Positions 48,234 to 56,274 of a stretch of 64,000 nucleotides of DNA are shown here, one piece after another. The translations under genes were made by a program, and so were the position numbers. The stretch spans positions 1 to 64,000 of the forward strand of contig NZ_JAGGOY010000083.1 of NCBI RefSeq assembly GCF_018614095.1, written 5' to 3'. How positions within the stretch are numbered: the first letter of the stretch is position 1; each line of letters begins with the position of its first letter. The notes under the pieces were generated by a model. The model was not told where the DNA came from and did no database searches. It saw only the letters and a program-made list of their open reading frames with translations. The DNA is from Streptomyces sp. ISL-87 (lineage in GTDB: Bacteria; Actinomycetota; Actinomycetes; Streptomycetales; Streptomycetaceae).

Positions 48234-49514
48234 TCAACGAAGGCCTCCCGCCTCTTCACGCTGCGCCGGACCCGTCCCCGTCCGCTTCCGTAGCGGCGAC
48301 AGGGCCAGGGGGGCCCAGGAGGAGGCCAGGATCGCCGCGCCCACCCACAGGGTGGTGTGGAGGGTGGTCAGTTCCGTGAGGAGGCCCGAGGCGGCGGAGC
48401 CCAGGGCGATGGCTCCGGTCAGCATGAAACGGAAGGTGGCGTTCATGCGGCCCAGGAGGGGATCCGGGGTCAGGTGCTGGCGCAGGCTCACGCCCAGGAC
48501 GTTGTTCGAGCCGACCTTCATCATGGCCACCATCCACCCGCCGCCGGCCAGCCAGAGCCACGGACCGTGGTCGAGCAGCGGGACCAGCAGGGCGGCCGGG
48601 GTCAGGTTCAGCACCACCGCGCGGCCGTAGCCGATGCGCGCCGCCAAGGGCTCGGCCAGCCGGGCGCCGAGCAGCAGGCCCACCCCGCCCGCCGCCCAGA
48701 ACAGGCCGAGCGAGGCAGGGGACAGCCCGAGCTCCCGTACGAAGAGCACCGGCAGCATGGTGTTGATGACCGAGCCGCCCAGGTTGGTCAGCGTGGAGGC
48801 CAGCGCGAGGGCCCGCAGTTCGGCGTGGCCCAGTACGTGGTGCAGCCCCTCCTTGATCTGCGTCAGCAGCCTCGTGCGCTCGGCGGCGGCGGGTGGGGCC
48901 GGGGTGGGCTGGATCCGCGTCAGGCGCAGCGCGGAGGCGAGGTAGGCGACCGAGGCGCAGGCCAGCGCGAACGGGGCGGTCAGCGCGGCGACCAGGAAGC
49001 CGCCGGCGCCGCGGCCGGCGATGTTGGCGGCGGCCATGAGCGTGACGACGGCGGCGTTCGCCCGGACCAGCCGGTCCCTGCCGATCAGCTGGGGCAGGAC
49101 GCTCTGGGAGCCGACGTCGGAGAAGACGGTGGCGCAGCCGGTGACGAGGACGACGGCGTACAGCTGCGCGAGCGTGAGCGCGTCGAGTAACCGGGCGAGC
49201 GGGAGCGAGGCGAAGAGGGCCGCGCGGGCGAGGTCGGCGGTGATCAGGACGCGGCGGGTGCGCAGGCGGTCGACCCAGGCGCCGGCGGGCAGGCCGATGA
49301 GGAGGAACGCGAGGGTGGAGAGCGCCGCGAGCGTGCCGACCTGGGCGGGGGTGGCGTCGAGCGTGGTGAGCGCGAGGAGGGGGACGGCGATGTAGCCGGT
49401 GTTGGTGGCGAGCTGGTTGAGGGTGGCGGCGGCGAAGAGGGTGCGGAAGTCCGGGGCGGCCCAGGGGGACGGGGTGGTGGTGTCGGCGGGCGTGGGGATC
49501 GGGGCGACTGCCAT
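48234..49514 (-). CDS. MFS transporter (EntS/MFS_3-like exporter)
   Basis: A 426-residue major facilitator with about 12 membrane segments. The N-terminal half has TLNQLATNTGYIAVPLLAL and a loop GLPAGAWVDRLRTRRVLI matching the MFS A-motif region (G-x-x-x-D-R-x-R-R). The type resembles enterobactin-exporter-like and macrolide-efflux-like MFS proteins; the substrate is unknown. The ATG at 49514 has GAGGAG 12 bases upstream; another ATG-like start lies 39 bases earlier. Divergent from rpe, with an AAGTGA/TCACTT inverted repeat between them. Confidence 0.86.
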   Translation of the reverse strand: MAVAPIPTPADTTTPSPWAAPDFRTLFAAATLNQLATNTGYIAVPLLALTTLDATPAQVGTLAALSTLAFLLIGLPAGAWVDRLRTRRVLITADLARAALFASLPLARLLDALTLAQLYAVVLVTGCATVFSDVGSQSVLPQLIGRDRLVRANAAVVTLMAAANIAGRGAGGFLVAALTAPFALACASVAYLASALRLTRIQPTPAPPAAAERTRLLTQIKEGLHHVLGHAELRALALASTLTNLGGSVINTMLPVLFVRELGLSPASLGLFWAAGGVGLLLGARLAEPLAARIGYGRAVVLNLTPAALLVPLLDHGPWLWLAGGGWMVAMMKVGSNNVLGVSLRQHLTPDPLLGRMNATFRFMLTGAIALGSAASGLLTELTTLHTTLWVGAAILASSWAPLALSPLRKRTGTGPAQREEAGGLR

Positions 49515-49586
49515 GCCGGTGATGGCTCCTCGGGCGTGTGGGGCGGGTGTCACGACGAAACCGTGCCGCAGCGGATAGCGAAGGAC

Positions 49587-49613
49587 AAGTGAAAGGTACT
49601 CCCATGATCACTT
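49587..49613. promoter_or_regulatory. inverted repeat in the MFS/rpe divergent spacer
   Basis: AAGTGA (49587-49592) and TCACTT (49608-49613) separated by 15 bases, in the only AT-richer stretch of this spacer. It could be an operator for the exporter gene, but no dedicated regulator is adjacent. Confidence 0.3.
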
Positions 49614-49685
49614 AAGCGTCGCTACGCTCGCGGTGAGAGGCAGGGTCGTGGCCGAGAGTCGCGGTGGGCATGGCAGGCTTGGGGC

Positions 49686-50372
49686 ATGGCCGTTCAGATC
49701 AATCCCAGCATCCTGTCCGCCGACTTCGCCCGACTCGCCGACGAGGTGAAGGCCGTCGAGGGGGCCGACTGGCTGCATGTCGACGTCATGGACAACCATT
49801 TCGTCCCGAATCTCACCCTCGGCATGCCGATCGTGGAGTCGCTCAGCAGGGCCACGGCCATTCCGCTGGACCTGCACCTGATGATCGAGGACCCGGACCG
49901 GTGGGCGCCGCAGTACGTGGAGGCGGGGGCCGGTTCGGTCACCTTCCACGCCGAGGCCGCCGCAGCGCCCGTACGGCTGGCGCGGGAGATCCGGGCCAAG
50001 GGGGCCCGGGCGGCGATGGCGCTCAAGCCGGCGACGCCGATCGAGCAGTACGAGGACCTGCTGCCGGAACTCGACATGGTGCTGATCATGACGGTCGAGC
50101 CGGGCTTCGGCGGGCAGTCCTTCCTCGACATCATGCTGCCCAAGATCCGCCGTACCCGGGAACTGATCGCCAAGCACGGCCTGGACCTGTGGCTCCAGGT
50201 CGACGGCGGGGTCTCGGCTTCGACCATCGAGCGCATCGCGGAAGCCGGCGCCGATGTGTTCGTCGCCGGGAGCGCGGTCTACGGGGCCGTCGATCCGGCC
50301 TCCGCGGTGCGGACTCTGCGTGAGCAGGCGGGTGCGGCGATCGCCGCAGCCCCCTGGGCTTGCGACCACTGA
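49686..50372 (+). CDS. rpe: ribulose-phosphate 3-epimerase
   Basis: Pentose phosphate enzyme interconverting ribulose 5-phosphate and xylulose 5-phosphate. The 228-residue TIM barrel shows INPSILSADFARL, the metal ligands in WLHVDVMDNHFVPNLT and LDLHLMI, VEPGFGGQSF, and LQVDGGVSASTIERIAEAGAD near the end. ATG start. A sugar-sensing regulator follows 129 bases downstream. Confidence 0.97.
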   Translation: MAVQINPSILSADFARLADEVKAVEGADWLHVDVMDNHFVPNLTLGMPIVESLSRATAIPLDLHLMIEDPDRWAPQYVEAGAGSVTFHAEAAAAPVRLAREIRAKGARAAMALKPATPIEQYEDLLPELDMVLIMTVEPGFGGQSFLDIMLPKIRRTRELIAKHGLDLWLQVDGGVSASTIERIAEAGADVFVAGSAVYGAVDPASAVRTLREQAGAAIAAAPWACDH

Positions 50373-50501
50373 GCCAAGGGTTCGTGAACAGCTTGGTGAA
50401 CGGGAGCTGTCCGGGCTGATCAGCGGCCGTTGGATCTGACAGGATGAACGGCGAGTCGAGAGTGTGAACACGAGAGTGTGAACAGCAGTGAGGAGAACGC
50501 G

Positions 50502-51524
50502 GTGTCTGCAATGTCGGCGGGACGGTCAGCCCTGCGGATGGGACCCGCGGAGCTGGTGCAGGCGGCGGCCATGGCGCGCCGCTTCTACCTGGAGGGGAAG
50601 TCCAAGATCCAGATCGCCGAGGAGTTCGGCGTGAGCCGCTTCAAGGTGGCCCGGGTTCTGGAGACAGCTCTCGAACGTGACCTCGTACGCATCGAGATCC
50701 GGGTGCCCGCGGAGCTGGACGCGGAGCGGTCGGACGCGCTCCGGGCCCGGTACGGGCTCCGGCACGCTGTCGTGGTGGAGTCCCCGGCCGATGCGACCGA
50801 GGACGCGCCCGACCCGGAGAACCTGGGCGCGGTGGCGGCCGATCTGCTCGGCGAGCTGGTCAACGAGGGCGATGTGCTGGGCCTCGCGTGGGGGCGGTCG
50901 ACCATTCACATGGCCGCCTCCCTGCACCGGCTGCCGCCGTGCACCGTGGTCCAGCTGACCGGCGTGTACGACGCGGGGACCGCCGAGCGGGGTTCCGTCG
51001 AGGCCGTACGGCGGGCCGCGCAGGTTTCGGGCGGTGACGCGCACCCGATCTACGCGCCGATGCTGCTGCCCGATCCGGCCACCGCGGCCGCGCTGCGGAG
51101 CCAGACGGGGATCGCGCGGGCGTTCGAGTACTTCGACAAGGTGACGGTCGCGGCCGTCTCCATCGGGTCGTGGGAGCCGGGGATCTCGACCGTCCACGAC
51201 ATGCTGAGCGATGAGGAGCGGGCGCACTACGCCTCGCTGGGCGTCGCGGCCGAAATGTCCGCCCACCTGTTCGACGCCGAGGGGCGCCGGGTCGGGCGGG
51301 ATCTCGGCGAGCGCTGCATCACCGTCGAGGCGGACCGGCTGCGGCGGATCCCCGAGGTCGTGGCGATCGCGGGCGGGCTGCGGAAGGCGTCGGCGATCGG
51401 GGCCGTGCTGCGGTCGGGGCTCGTGACCAGCCTGGTTACGGACACGGCGGTCGCGGACTATCTGCTGACCGAGTCCGAGCCCGGGCTGCGGCCGGCGCTG
51501 GACCGGGCCGACCCGGACGACTGA
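50502..51524 (+). CDS. SorC/DeoR-type sugar-binding transcriptional regulator
   Basis: A 340-residue regulator with an N-terminal HTH (FYLEGKSKIQIAEEFGVSRFKVARVL, about 27-52) and a SorC-type phosphosugar-binding domain (GDVLGLAWGRSTIHMAASL, VQLTGVYD, VAAVSIGSWEPGIST). The ligand is probably a sugar phosphate. GTG at 50502 is preferred because GAGGAG lies at 50490-50495; earlier in-frame GTG codons overlap it. It lies near rpe and may tie carbohydrate signals to pentose metabolism (inference). Confidence 0.88.
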   Translation: MSAMSAGRSALRMGPAELVQAAAMARRFYLEGKSKIQIAEEFGVSRFKVARVLETALERDLVRIEIRVPAELDAERSDALRARYGLRHAVVVESPADATEDAPDPENLGAVAADLLGELVNEGDVLGLAWGRSTIHMAASLHRLPPCTVVQLTGVYDAGTAERGSVEAVRRAAQVSGGDAHPIYAPMLLPDPATAAALRSQTGIARAFEYFDKVTVAAVSIGSWEPGISTVHDMLSDEERAHYASLGVAAEMSAHLFDAEGRRVGRDLGERCITVEADRLRRIPEVVAIAGGLRKASAIGAVLRSGLVTSLVTDTAVADYLLTESEPGLRPALDRADPDD

Positions 51525-51652
51525 CGGGCGGCCGCGGAAGGGCCGATCGGGGGGCGGGGAGGCGCCGCCGACGGCCGGTGGTGCGGATGGTGCCGTAATT
51601 GAGATCCGAACGGCGGACCGTTGGGCGGCCTGCGGGGCGCATACTGGTTCCA

Positions 51653-51874
51653 ATGACAAAGTCAGCAGTACCTCGCCGCCATTTGCCGTCCAGCCCGTTC
51701 AAGGCCCCCGTGGAACCGCCGCTTCGGCAGTTCAGCGTGGGCGACCGGGTCAGTCACGACGAACACGGTCTCGGCCGTGTCGTCGGTATCGAGGAGGGGA
51801 TCGCTGTCCTCGTCGACTTCGGATCCGTCCAGAAACGAATCCTGAGTCCTTACACCAAGATGTCCGCGCTCTGA
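51653..51874 (+). CDS. small SH3/Tudor-like protein
   Basis: A 73-residue protein. Residues 27-70 (FSVGDRVSHDEHGLGRVVGIE, VLVDFGSVQKRIL) resemble the small beta-barrel at the C-terminus of PcrA/UvrD helicases and CarD-like RNA polymerase-interacting domains. The N-terminal 25 residues are disordered. A nucleic-acid or polymerase contact is plausible but unproven. ATG at 51653, no clear ribosome binding site. Confidence 0.7.
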   Translation: MTKSAVPRRHLPSSPFKAPVEPPLRQFSVGDRVSHDEHGLGRVVGIEEGIAVLVDFGSVQKRILSPYTKMSAL

Positions 51875-51935
51875 CAGTGCGCTGAGAGCGCTCTGGCGAT
51901 TCGCGAGCGAATCGGATATTTGGCACGATCGGCGC

Positions 51936-52388
51936 ATGATCTTCAGGAACGTGCCCCGATCGCTGTTGCGTGTGCTGGGGGCCCTGTTCCTCTGTGCCGC
52001 GCTGGTCGGTGCGGTGGGCTGCGGTGGGAAGAAACCCGCGCCCTCGCCTGCCGGCGTCAGCGCCAGTGCGGGTTCGGGGGCTGGTGTCGTCACGCCCGGG
52101 TGGGCGACGGGGATGGCGACCGTACGGGTCGACGCGCTGCCGCAGCAGGCGCGTGATGTGCTCGCGCTGATCGACAGGGGCGGGCCGTATCCGTACCGGC
52201 AGGACGGGACCGTCTTCGGGAACTTCGAGAAGGCGCTGCCGCAGAAGAAGCGCGGATATTACCACGAGTTCACCGTGAAGACGCCGGGGGAGCGGGACCG
52301 CGGGGCCCGGCGGATCGTGACGGGCGAGGGTGGGGAGTTCTTCTACACGGACGACCACTACGCGACCTTCAAGGCGGTTCTCCGATGA
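51936..52388 (+). CDS. exported guanyl-specific ribonuclease (RNase Sa-like) with lipobox
   Basis: A 150-residue protein: a signal peptide ending in a possible lipobox AVGC (Cys29), a linker, then an RNase Sa/barnase-type N1/T1 domain from about residue 60. The catalytic residues of RNase Sa are all present: Glu in YYHEFTV, Arg in ARRIVTGE, and His in DDHYATF. The two Cys of RNase Sa's disulfide are absent. It would cleave RNA 3' of guanosine outside the cell or on the membrane. It overlaps the barstar gene by four bases (ATGA), a classical toxin/inhibitor pair. Confidence 0.88.
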   Translation: MIFRNVPRSLLRVLGALFLCAALVGAVGCGGKKPAPSPAGVSASAGSGAGVVTPGWATGMATVRVDALPQQARDVLALIDRGGPYPYRQDGTVFGNFEKALPQKKRGYYHEFTVKTPGERDRGARRIVTGEGGEFFYTDDHYATFKAVLR

Positions 52389-52801
52389 CCCTGGATCCGC
52401 AGCCGCTCGCGCCTGCGCTCGCCGCGGCGGAGGAGGCGGGCTGGACGACCGTACGGCTGGACCTGGCCGGTGTACGGACCAAGGCCGAGCTGATGCGGCG
52501 GTGCGGGGTGGCGCTGCGGGTGCCGGAGTGGTTCGGGGGGAACTGGGACGCGCTGGCGGACTCGCTGATCGACCTGTCCTGGTTGCCGCAGGCGCCGGGG
52601 CGGCTGGTGGCCGTCACCTCGTGGCGTGCCTATGCCGGGGCGCGGCCCGCTGACTGGGAGACCTTGCTCGAGGTCTTGGAGTCGGCCGTCGATTTCTGGC
52701 GGCGGGAGCCCGGGGAGGGGGCCTTGAGCGTGCTGGTCGCCGATGCGGACGGCTGGCCGGAGGCGGGGCCGACGGCGGGCCTGGGGGGCCGACCGGGCTG
52801 A
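52385..52801 (+). CDS. barstar-family ribonuclease inhibitor
   Basis: A 138-residue cytoplasmic protein of the barstar family. The conserved helix that plugs the RNase active site is seen as PEWFGGNWDALADSLIDLSWL (acidic residues at the contact positions). No signal peptide. Its ATG overlaps the RNase stop, so enzyme and inhibitor are translated together, protecting the cell from the RNase before export. The last 25 residues are Gly/Pro-rich. Confidence 0.9.
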   Translation: MTLDPQPLAPALAAAEEAGWTTVRLDLAGVRTKAELMRRCGVALRVPEWFGGNWDALADSLIDLSWLPQAPGRLVAVTSWRAYAGARPADWETLLEVLESAVDFWRREPGEGALSVLVADADGWPEAGPTAGLGGRPG

Positions 52802-52843
52802 CCTGGGGCTCCGCCCCCGACCCCGCTGGGGCCCCGCCCCAGA

Positions 52844-52873
52844 CCCCGCGCCTCAAACGCCGGCGAGGCTGGG
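52844..52873 (+). repeat. dispersed intergenic repeat, copy 4
   Basis: Copy of the 30-base element at 79, 11065 and 37913. It lies between the barstar gene and the convergent globin gene, preceded by a CTGGGG/CCCCAG hairpin (52826-52842). Confidence 0.7.
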
Positions 52874-52880
52874 GGTGGCC

Positions 52881-52914
52881 GGCGAGCTGGGGTGGCCGGC
52901 GAGCTGGGGTGGCC
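52881..52914 (+). repeat. tandem 17-bp repeat next to the dispersed repeat
   Basis: GGCGAGCTGGGGTGGCC occurs twice in tandem (52881-52897, 52898-52914), flanked by degenerate copies at 52862-52880 and 52915 onward. It looks like local expansion of the 3' end of the dispersed repeat. Confidence 0.75.
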
Positions 52915-52999
52915 GGTGAGGCTGGATGTGCGGGTGGGGGCAGGGTGATCCTGCCCCCACTGGTGTGTCAGGCGGGGTGATCCCGCCCCCTCCGGTGGG

Positions 53000-53467
53000 T
53001 CAGGACTTCGGGATCCATGGAGGGGTTTGGCCCCAGGACCAGACGGGGATTTTGGCCGCGTCGACCGGGGGTGGGTTGGAGCCCGAGTAGATCAGGGCCA
53101 TGCGGGTGCCCCACTCGATGTAGTAGATGAACACCGCCCGGAACTCCGGGTCCGTCGGGAGGCCGACCTCGTCGGCCGTGTCCAGGAGCAGGTCGACCCA
53201 GCGGCGGCGCTGCTTCTCGGTGATGGCGCGGCCCAGGTGCTTGGTGGCCATGTGCTGGTGGCCGCCGTGGTGGGCCGTGTAGTCCGCCGGGCCGCCGAAG
53301 ACCTCCGACAGCCAGACCGCGACGTGCTGGGGGTGCTCGGCGTCCATGCCCTCGAAGACCGGGGCCAGGATCTCGTCTTGCAGGGCGTGGGTGTAGAAGA
53401 CGTCGGTGAGGCGTCGCATCGCCTCCGCTCCGCCCATCCATTCGTAGATCGTCGGCGTGGTGCTCAT
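53000..53467 (-). CDS. group II truncated haemoglobin
   Basis: A 155-residue 2-on-2 globin, trHbO-like: distal Tyr in DVFYTHAL, proximal His in ATKHLGRAI, and the group II Trp in YIEWGTRMALIY. Likely roles are O2 or NO chemistry, or redox protection. The C-terminal 30 residues are Pro/Trp-rich. ATG at 53467 overlaps the preceding monooxygenase stop by four bases, so the pair is translationally coupled. Confidence 0.9.
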   Translation of the reverse strand: MSTTPTIYEWMGGAEAMRRLTDVFYTHALQDEILAPVFEGMDAEHPQHVAVWLSEVFGGPADYTAHHGGHQHMATKHLGRAITEKQRRRWVDLLLDTADEVGLPTDPEFRAVFIYYIEWGTRMALIYSGSNPPPVDAAKIPVWSWGQTPPWIPKS

Positions 53468-53793
53468 GACTCGGCGGCGGCCTTTCCCGTACCGGCCACC
53501 GGGGTCACGAGGTAGTGCTGCATCTCCTCGATGCCCGTCACGTAGGGGCGGATCGCGCTGAAGAACGCCGGGAAGTGCTCGCCCTTGCGGAAGCCGTTGA
53601 GGTGGGCGTCGATCGAGGTCCAGCGGATGCGGAGGATGTAGCGCTCGGCTTCCTCCGAGCAGCGGGCCAGCTCGTAGTCGATGCACTCGGGCGAGGCGGC
53701 CAGGGCCTCGGCGGCCTTGCCGTACGCGTTCTCGAAGGCCTGCTGGTCGTCCAATGCGATCCGGTAGCGGATGTATTCGACGGTCGTGGTCAT
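53464..53793 (-). CDS. ABM-family (antibiotic biosynthesis monooxygenase-like) protein
   Basis: A 109-residue ferredoxin-like alpha/beta-barrel protein of the ABM superfamily (VEYIRYRIALDDQQAFENAY, RYILRIRWTSIDAHLNGF), which includes cofactor-free quinol monooxygenases and haem-degrading IsdG-type enzymes. It precedes and overlaps the truncated haemoglobin gene, suggesting that both act on the same haem- or oxygen-related chemistry (inference). Confidence 0.82.
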   Translation of the reverse strand: MTTTVEYIRYRIALDDQQAFENAYGKAAEALAASPECIDYELARCSEEAERYILRIRWTSIDAHLNGFRKGEHFPAFFSAIRPYVTGIEEMQHYLVTPVAGTGKAAAES

Positions 53794-53870
53794 GGTGTGC
53801 GTGCCTCTCCCTGGGATCAGGTGGTCCCGGCTACCCTCTCCGGATCATGGGTGCCCGGCGACGGTTTTCC

Positions 53871-54383
53871 CTATTCGTCCGCCGACTTCATGGAGTCGGC
53901 GTCGGGTGCGTTGACGTCCGGGCCCTGGGACCGGACCTGCTGGACCTTGTCGAGGGAGTCGCGCAGGTCGGACAGCCACTCGTCGGTGTTGCGCCCGACG
54001 AGGCGCACGCACCAGGCGAGGGCGTCGGCCCGGCTGCGCGCCACGCCGCCGGCGACCAGGGTGTCGAGGACCTGGCGTTCGGACTGGCGCAGCCGGGTCA
54101 TGACCGGGACCGCGAGGTGGGTGAAGAGGACGCGTTCCTCGCCCGACTGGACTCCCCAGGCGACCTTGCGGCGGTAGAGCTCCTCCGCCTCCTGGGCCAC
54201 CGCGATGCGCTGTTCGCGGGTGCGTTCGCGGAACTCCTTGACGGACTCGGTCGCCGGGATGGCGCCGATGACCGTGATCTCCTCCCGGTCCACGGTGACC
54301 GAGAGGAGGGACTCGTAGACGTCCACCGGCAGGCGCTCGGCGAACCACGCGCGGAGCTTTTCGCTCTGTTCGGCTGTAATCAT
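53871..54383 (-). CDS. conserved protein of unknown function (170 residues)
   Basis: I do not recognise a family. The protein is soluble and mostly helical: an N-terminal alpha/beta part (WFAERLPVDVYESLLSVTVD, EITVIGAIP), a basic helical middle (EFRERTREQRIAVAQEAEEL) and a stretch LRQSERQVLDTLVAGGVARS that could be helix-turn-helix-like. The C-terminus is acidic. It runs from an ATG at 54383 and shares orientation with the neighbouring globin/ABM pair and flavoprotein. Confidence 0.65.
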   Translation of the reverse strand: MITAEQSEKLRAWFAERLPVDVYESLLSVTVDREEITVIGAIPATESVKEFRERTREQRIAVAQEAEELYRRKVAWGVQSGEERVLFTHLAVPVMTRLRQSERQVLDTLVAGGVARSRADALAWCVRLVGRNTDEWLSDLRDSLDKVQQVRSQGPDVNAPDADSMKSADE

Positions 54384-54438
54384 GTAATCAACGTTGCATC
54401 CGGCAGTGCCTTGATCGCAACACCCTCGGTGTTCGCTC

Positions 54439-56274
54439 TCAGCCCATCGAGCGGTAGCGGTGGATCAGCGAGACCGCCATCGCGCCCTCGCCCACGCCCG
54501 AGGCGACCCGTTTGACCGAGTGGGCCCGGACGTCGCCCGCCGCGAAGACGCCCGGAACGCTGGTCTCCAGGGGGTAGGGGGCCCGTTCCAGGCTCCACTC
54601 GGCCGGGAGCTCGCCGCCGTTGGAGATCAGGTCGGAGCCGGTGAGGACGAAGCCGTACTCGTCGCGCTCCACGACGCCCGACAGCCAGTCGGTGTGCGGG
54701 CGGGCGCCGATGAAGGTGAACATGAAGCGGGCCGGGATCTCCGTGTCCTCGCCCGTCTCCGAGTTGTGCAGGGTCAGCCTTTCGAGGTGCTCCCCGCCGT
54801 CCAGCCGGACCACCGTCGTACGGACCTTGACCTCGATGTTCGGGGTGCGGTCGATCTCGTCGATGAGGTAGCGGGACATGCTCGCGTCCAGGGACTGCGC
54901 GCGGACCAGGATCGTCACGCGGGCCGCGTACTTGGCGAAGTGGACCGCCGCCTGGCCGGCCGAGTTGGCGCCGCCGACGATGAACACGTGCTGCGAGATG
55001 CAGGCCGAGCTCTCGGTGGTGGCCGCGCCGTAGTAGAGGCCGGCGCCCTCGAAGCGGTCGGCTCCGGGGGCTTCCAGGCGGTTGTACGAGACGCCCGTGG
55101 CCAGCAGGACTGTCTCGGCGCTGATCTCCGTACCGTCCGCCAGGGTGAGGACCTTCGCCGGGTCGTCCCGGGTCAGGGAAACCACCTCGACCGGGTGCAG
55201 GATCTCGGCGCCGAACCGGGAGGCCTGGATGGTGGCCCGGCGGGTCAGGTCGCCGCCCGAGAGGCCGGACGGGAAGCCGAGGTAGTTCTCGATCAGGCTG
55301 GAGGTGCCGGCCTGGCCGCCCGGGGCGCGGGAGTCCAGCATCAGGGTCGACAGGCCCTCCGACGCCGAATACACCCCGGCCGCCAGACCCGCGGGGCCGG
55401 CGCCGACGATGACGCACTCGTAGTGCGGGCGGGAGGCGGTGGTGGCCAGGCCCAGGCGCTGGGCGAGCTCGGTGTCGCTCGGCGCGGACAGCACCGCTCC
55501 GTCCGGGAAGCGGACGAGCGGGAGCGCCGCGTCGGGCTGGCCTGCGATCAGGGTCAGCGCCTCGGGGTCGCGCTCGACGTTGAGGAAGCGGAACGGCTGG
55601 CCGTTGCGGGTGAAGAAGTCCCGGACCGCGTGGGTGCCGGGGGAGACCAGGTGGCCGGCGACGATGATCCCGTCGTAGGCCGGGCGGTAGGTGGCCAGCC
55701 AGTCGGAGAGCAGGTCGTCGAGGACCGGGAAGAGCCGCTCGTGCGGGGGATCCCACGGCTTGAGCAGGTAGTAGTCCAGCCGGACCTGGTTGATGGCGGT
55801 GATGGCCGCGTCCGTCTCCGCGTAGGCGGTCAGGAGCACGCGGCGGGCATCCGGGAAACGGCTGACGGCTTCGAGCAGGAACTCGACGCCGGTGACGTCC
55901 GGCATCCGCTGGTCCACGAGGAACAGGGCCGGGTCGTGGCCGCGTTCGTCGAGGGAGTCCAGGATCTTCAGGGCGTCGGCGGCCGAGGAGGCGCCGAGCA
56001 CCCGGTAGCGGTCTCCGTAGGCGCTGCGCAGGTCCCGGCGGACGGCGCGCAGCACCTGCGGGTCGTCGTCGACGGCGAGGATGACGGGCTTGCGGCTCTC
56101 GGCGCGTTCGGCGGCGGCCGAGCCGTTCCCGGCGGCCGGGGAGGCGCCTGCGGTGGAGGCGGCGCCTGAGACGGGGGAGGCGCCTGCGGTGGAGGCGGCG
56201 CCTGAGACGGGGAAGGCGCCTGTGGTGGAGGCGGCGGCCACGGTGACGGGCGCGCTCCCCGGGGCCGCGCTCAC
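54439..56274 (-). CDS. response-regulator receiver fused to thioredoxin-reductase-like flavoprotein
   Basis: A 611-residue fusion. Residues 1-45 are Ala/Ser/Gly-rich with a 12-residue repeat. A CheY-like receiver follows (VILAVDDDPQVLRAV, phospho-Asp in LFLVDQRMPD, LLTAYAE, LLKPWD). The C-terminal half is a thioredoxin-reductase fold with FAD (VIVGAGPAGLAAGVYSASEG) and NAD(P)H (VFIVGGANSAGQAAVHFA) sites. The redox CxxC of true thioredoxin reductases is missing: the position reads YYGAATTESSAC. It is probably a signal-controlled NAD(P)H-flavin protein. GTG at 56274 overlaps the UBP gene stop. Confidence 0.85.
   Translation of the reverse strand: MSAAPGSAPVTVAAASTTGAFPVSGAASTAGASPVSGAASTAGASPAAGNGSAAAERAESRKPVILAVDDDPQVLRAVRRDLRSAYGDRYRVLGASSAADALKILDSLDERGHDPALFLVDQRMPDVTGVEFLLEAVSRFPDARRVLLTAYAETDAAITAINQVRLDYYLLKPWDPPHERLFPVLDDLLSDWLATYRPAYDGIIVAGHLVSPGTHAVRDFFTRNGQPFRFLNVERDPEALTLIAGQPDAALPLVRFPDGAVLSAPSDTELAQRLGLATTASRPHYECVIVGAGPAGLAAGVYSASEGLSTLMLDSRAPGGQAGTSSLIENYLGFPSGLSGGDLTRRATIQASRFGAEILHPVEVVSLTRDDPAKVLTLADGTEISAETVLLATGVSYNRLEAPGADRFEGAGLYYGAATTESSACISQHVFIVGGANSAGQAAVHFAKYAARVTILVRAQSLDASMSRYLIDEIDRTPNIEVKVRTTVVRLDGGEHLERLTLHNSETGEDTEIPARFMFTFIGARPHTDWLSGVVERDEYGFVLTGSDLISNGGELPAEWSLERAPYPLETSVPGVFAAGDVRAHSVKRVASGVGEGAMAVSLIHRYRSMG
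56141..56248 (-). repeat. 36-bp tandem repeat inside the receiver-flavoprotein gene
   Basis: Two identical 36-base units (56141-56176, 56177-56212) and a degenerate third (56213-56248), encoding the in-frame 12-residue repeat GAASTAGASPVS near the N-terminus. Repeat number probably varies between strains. Confidence 0.85.
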
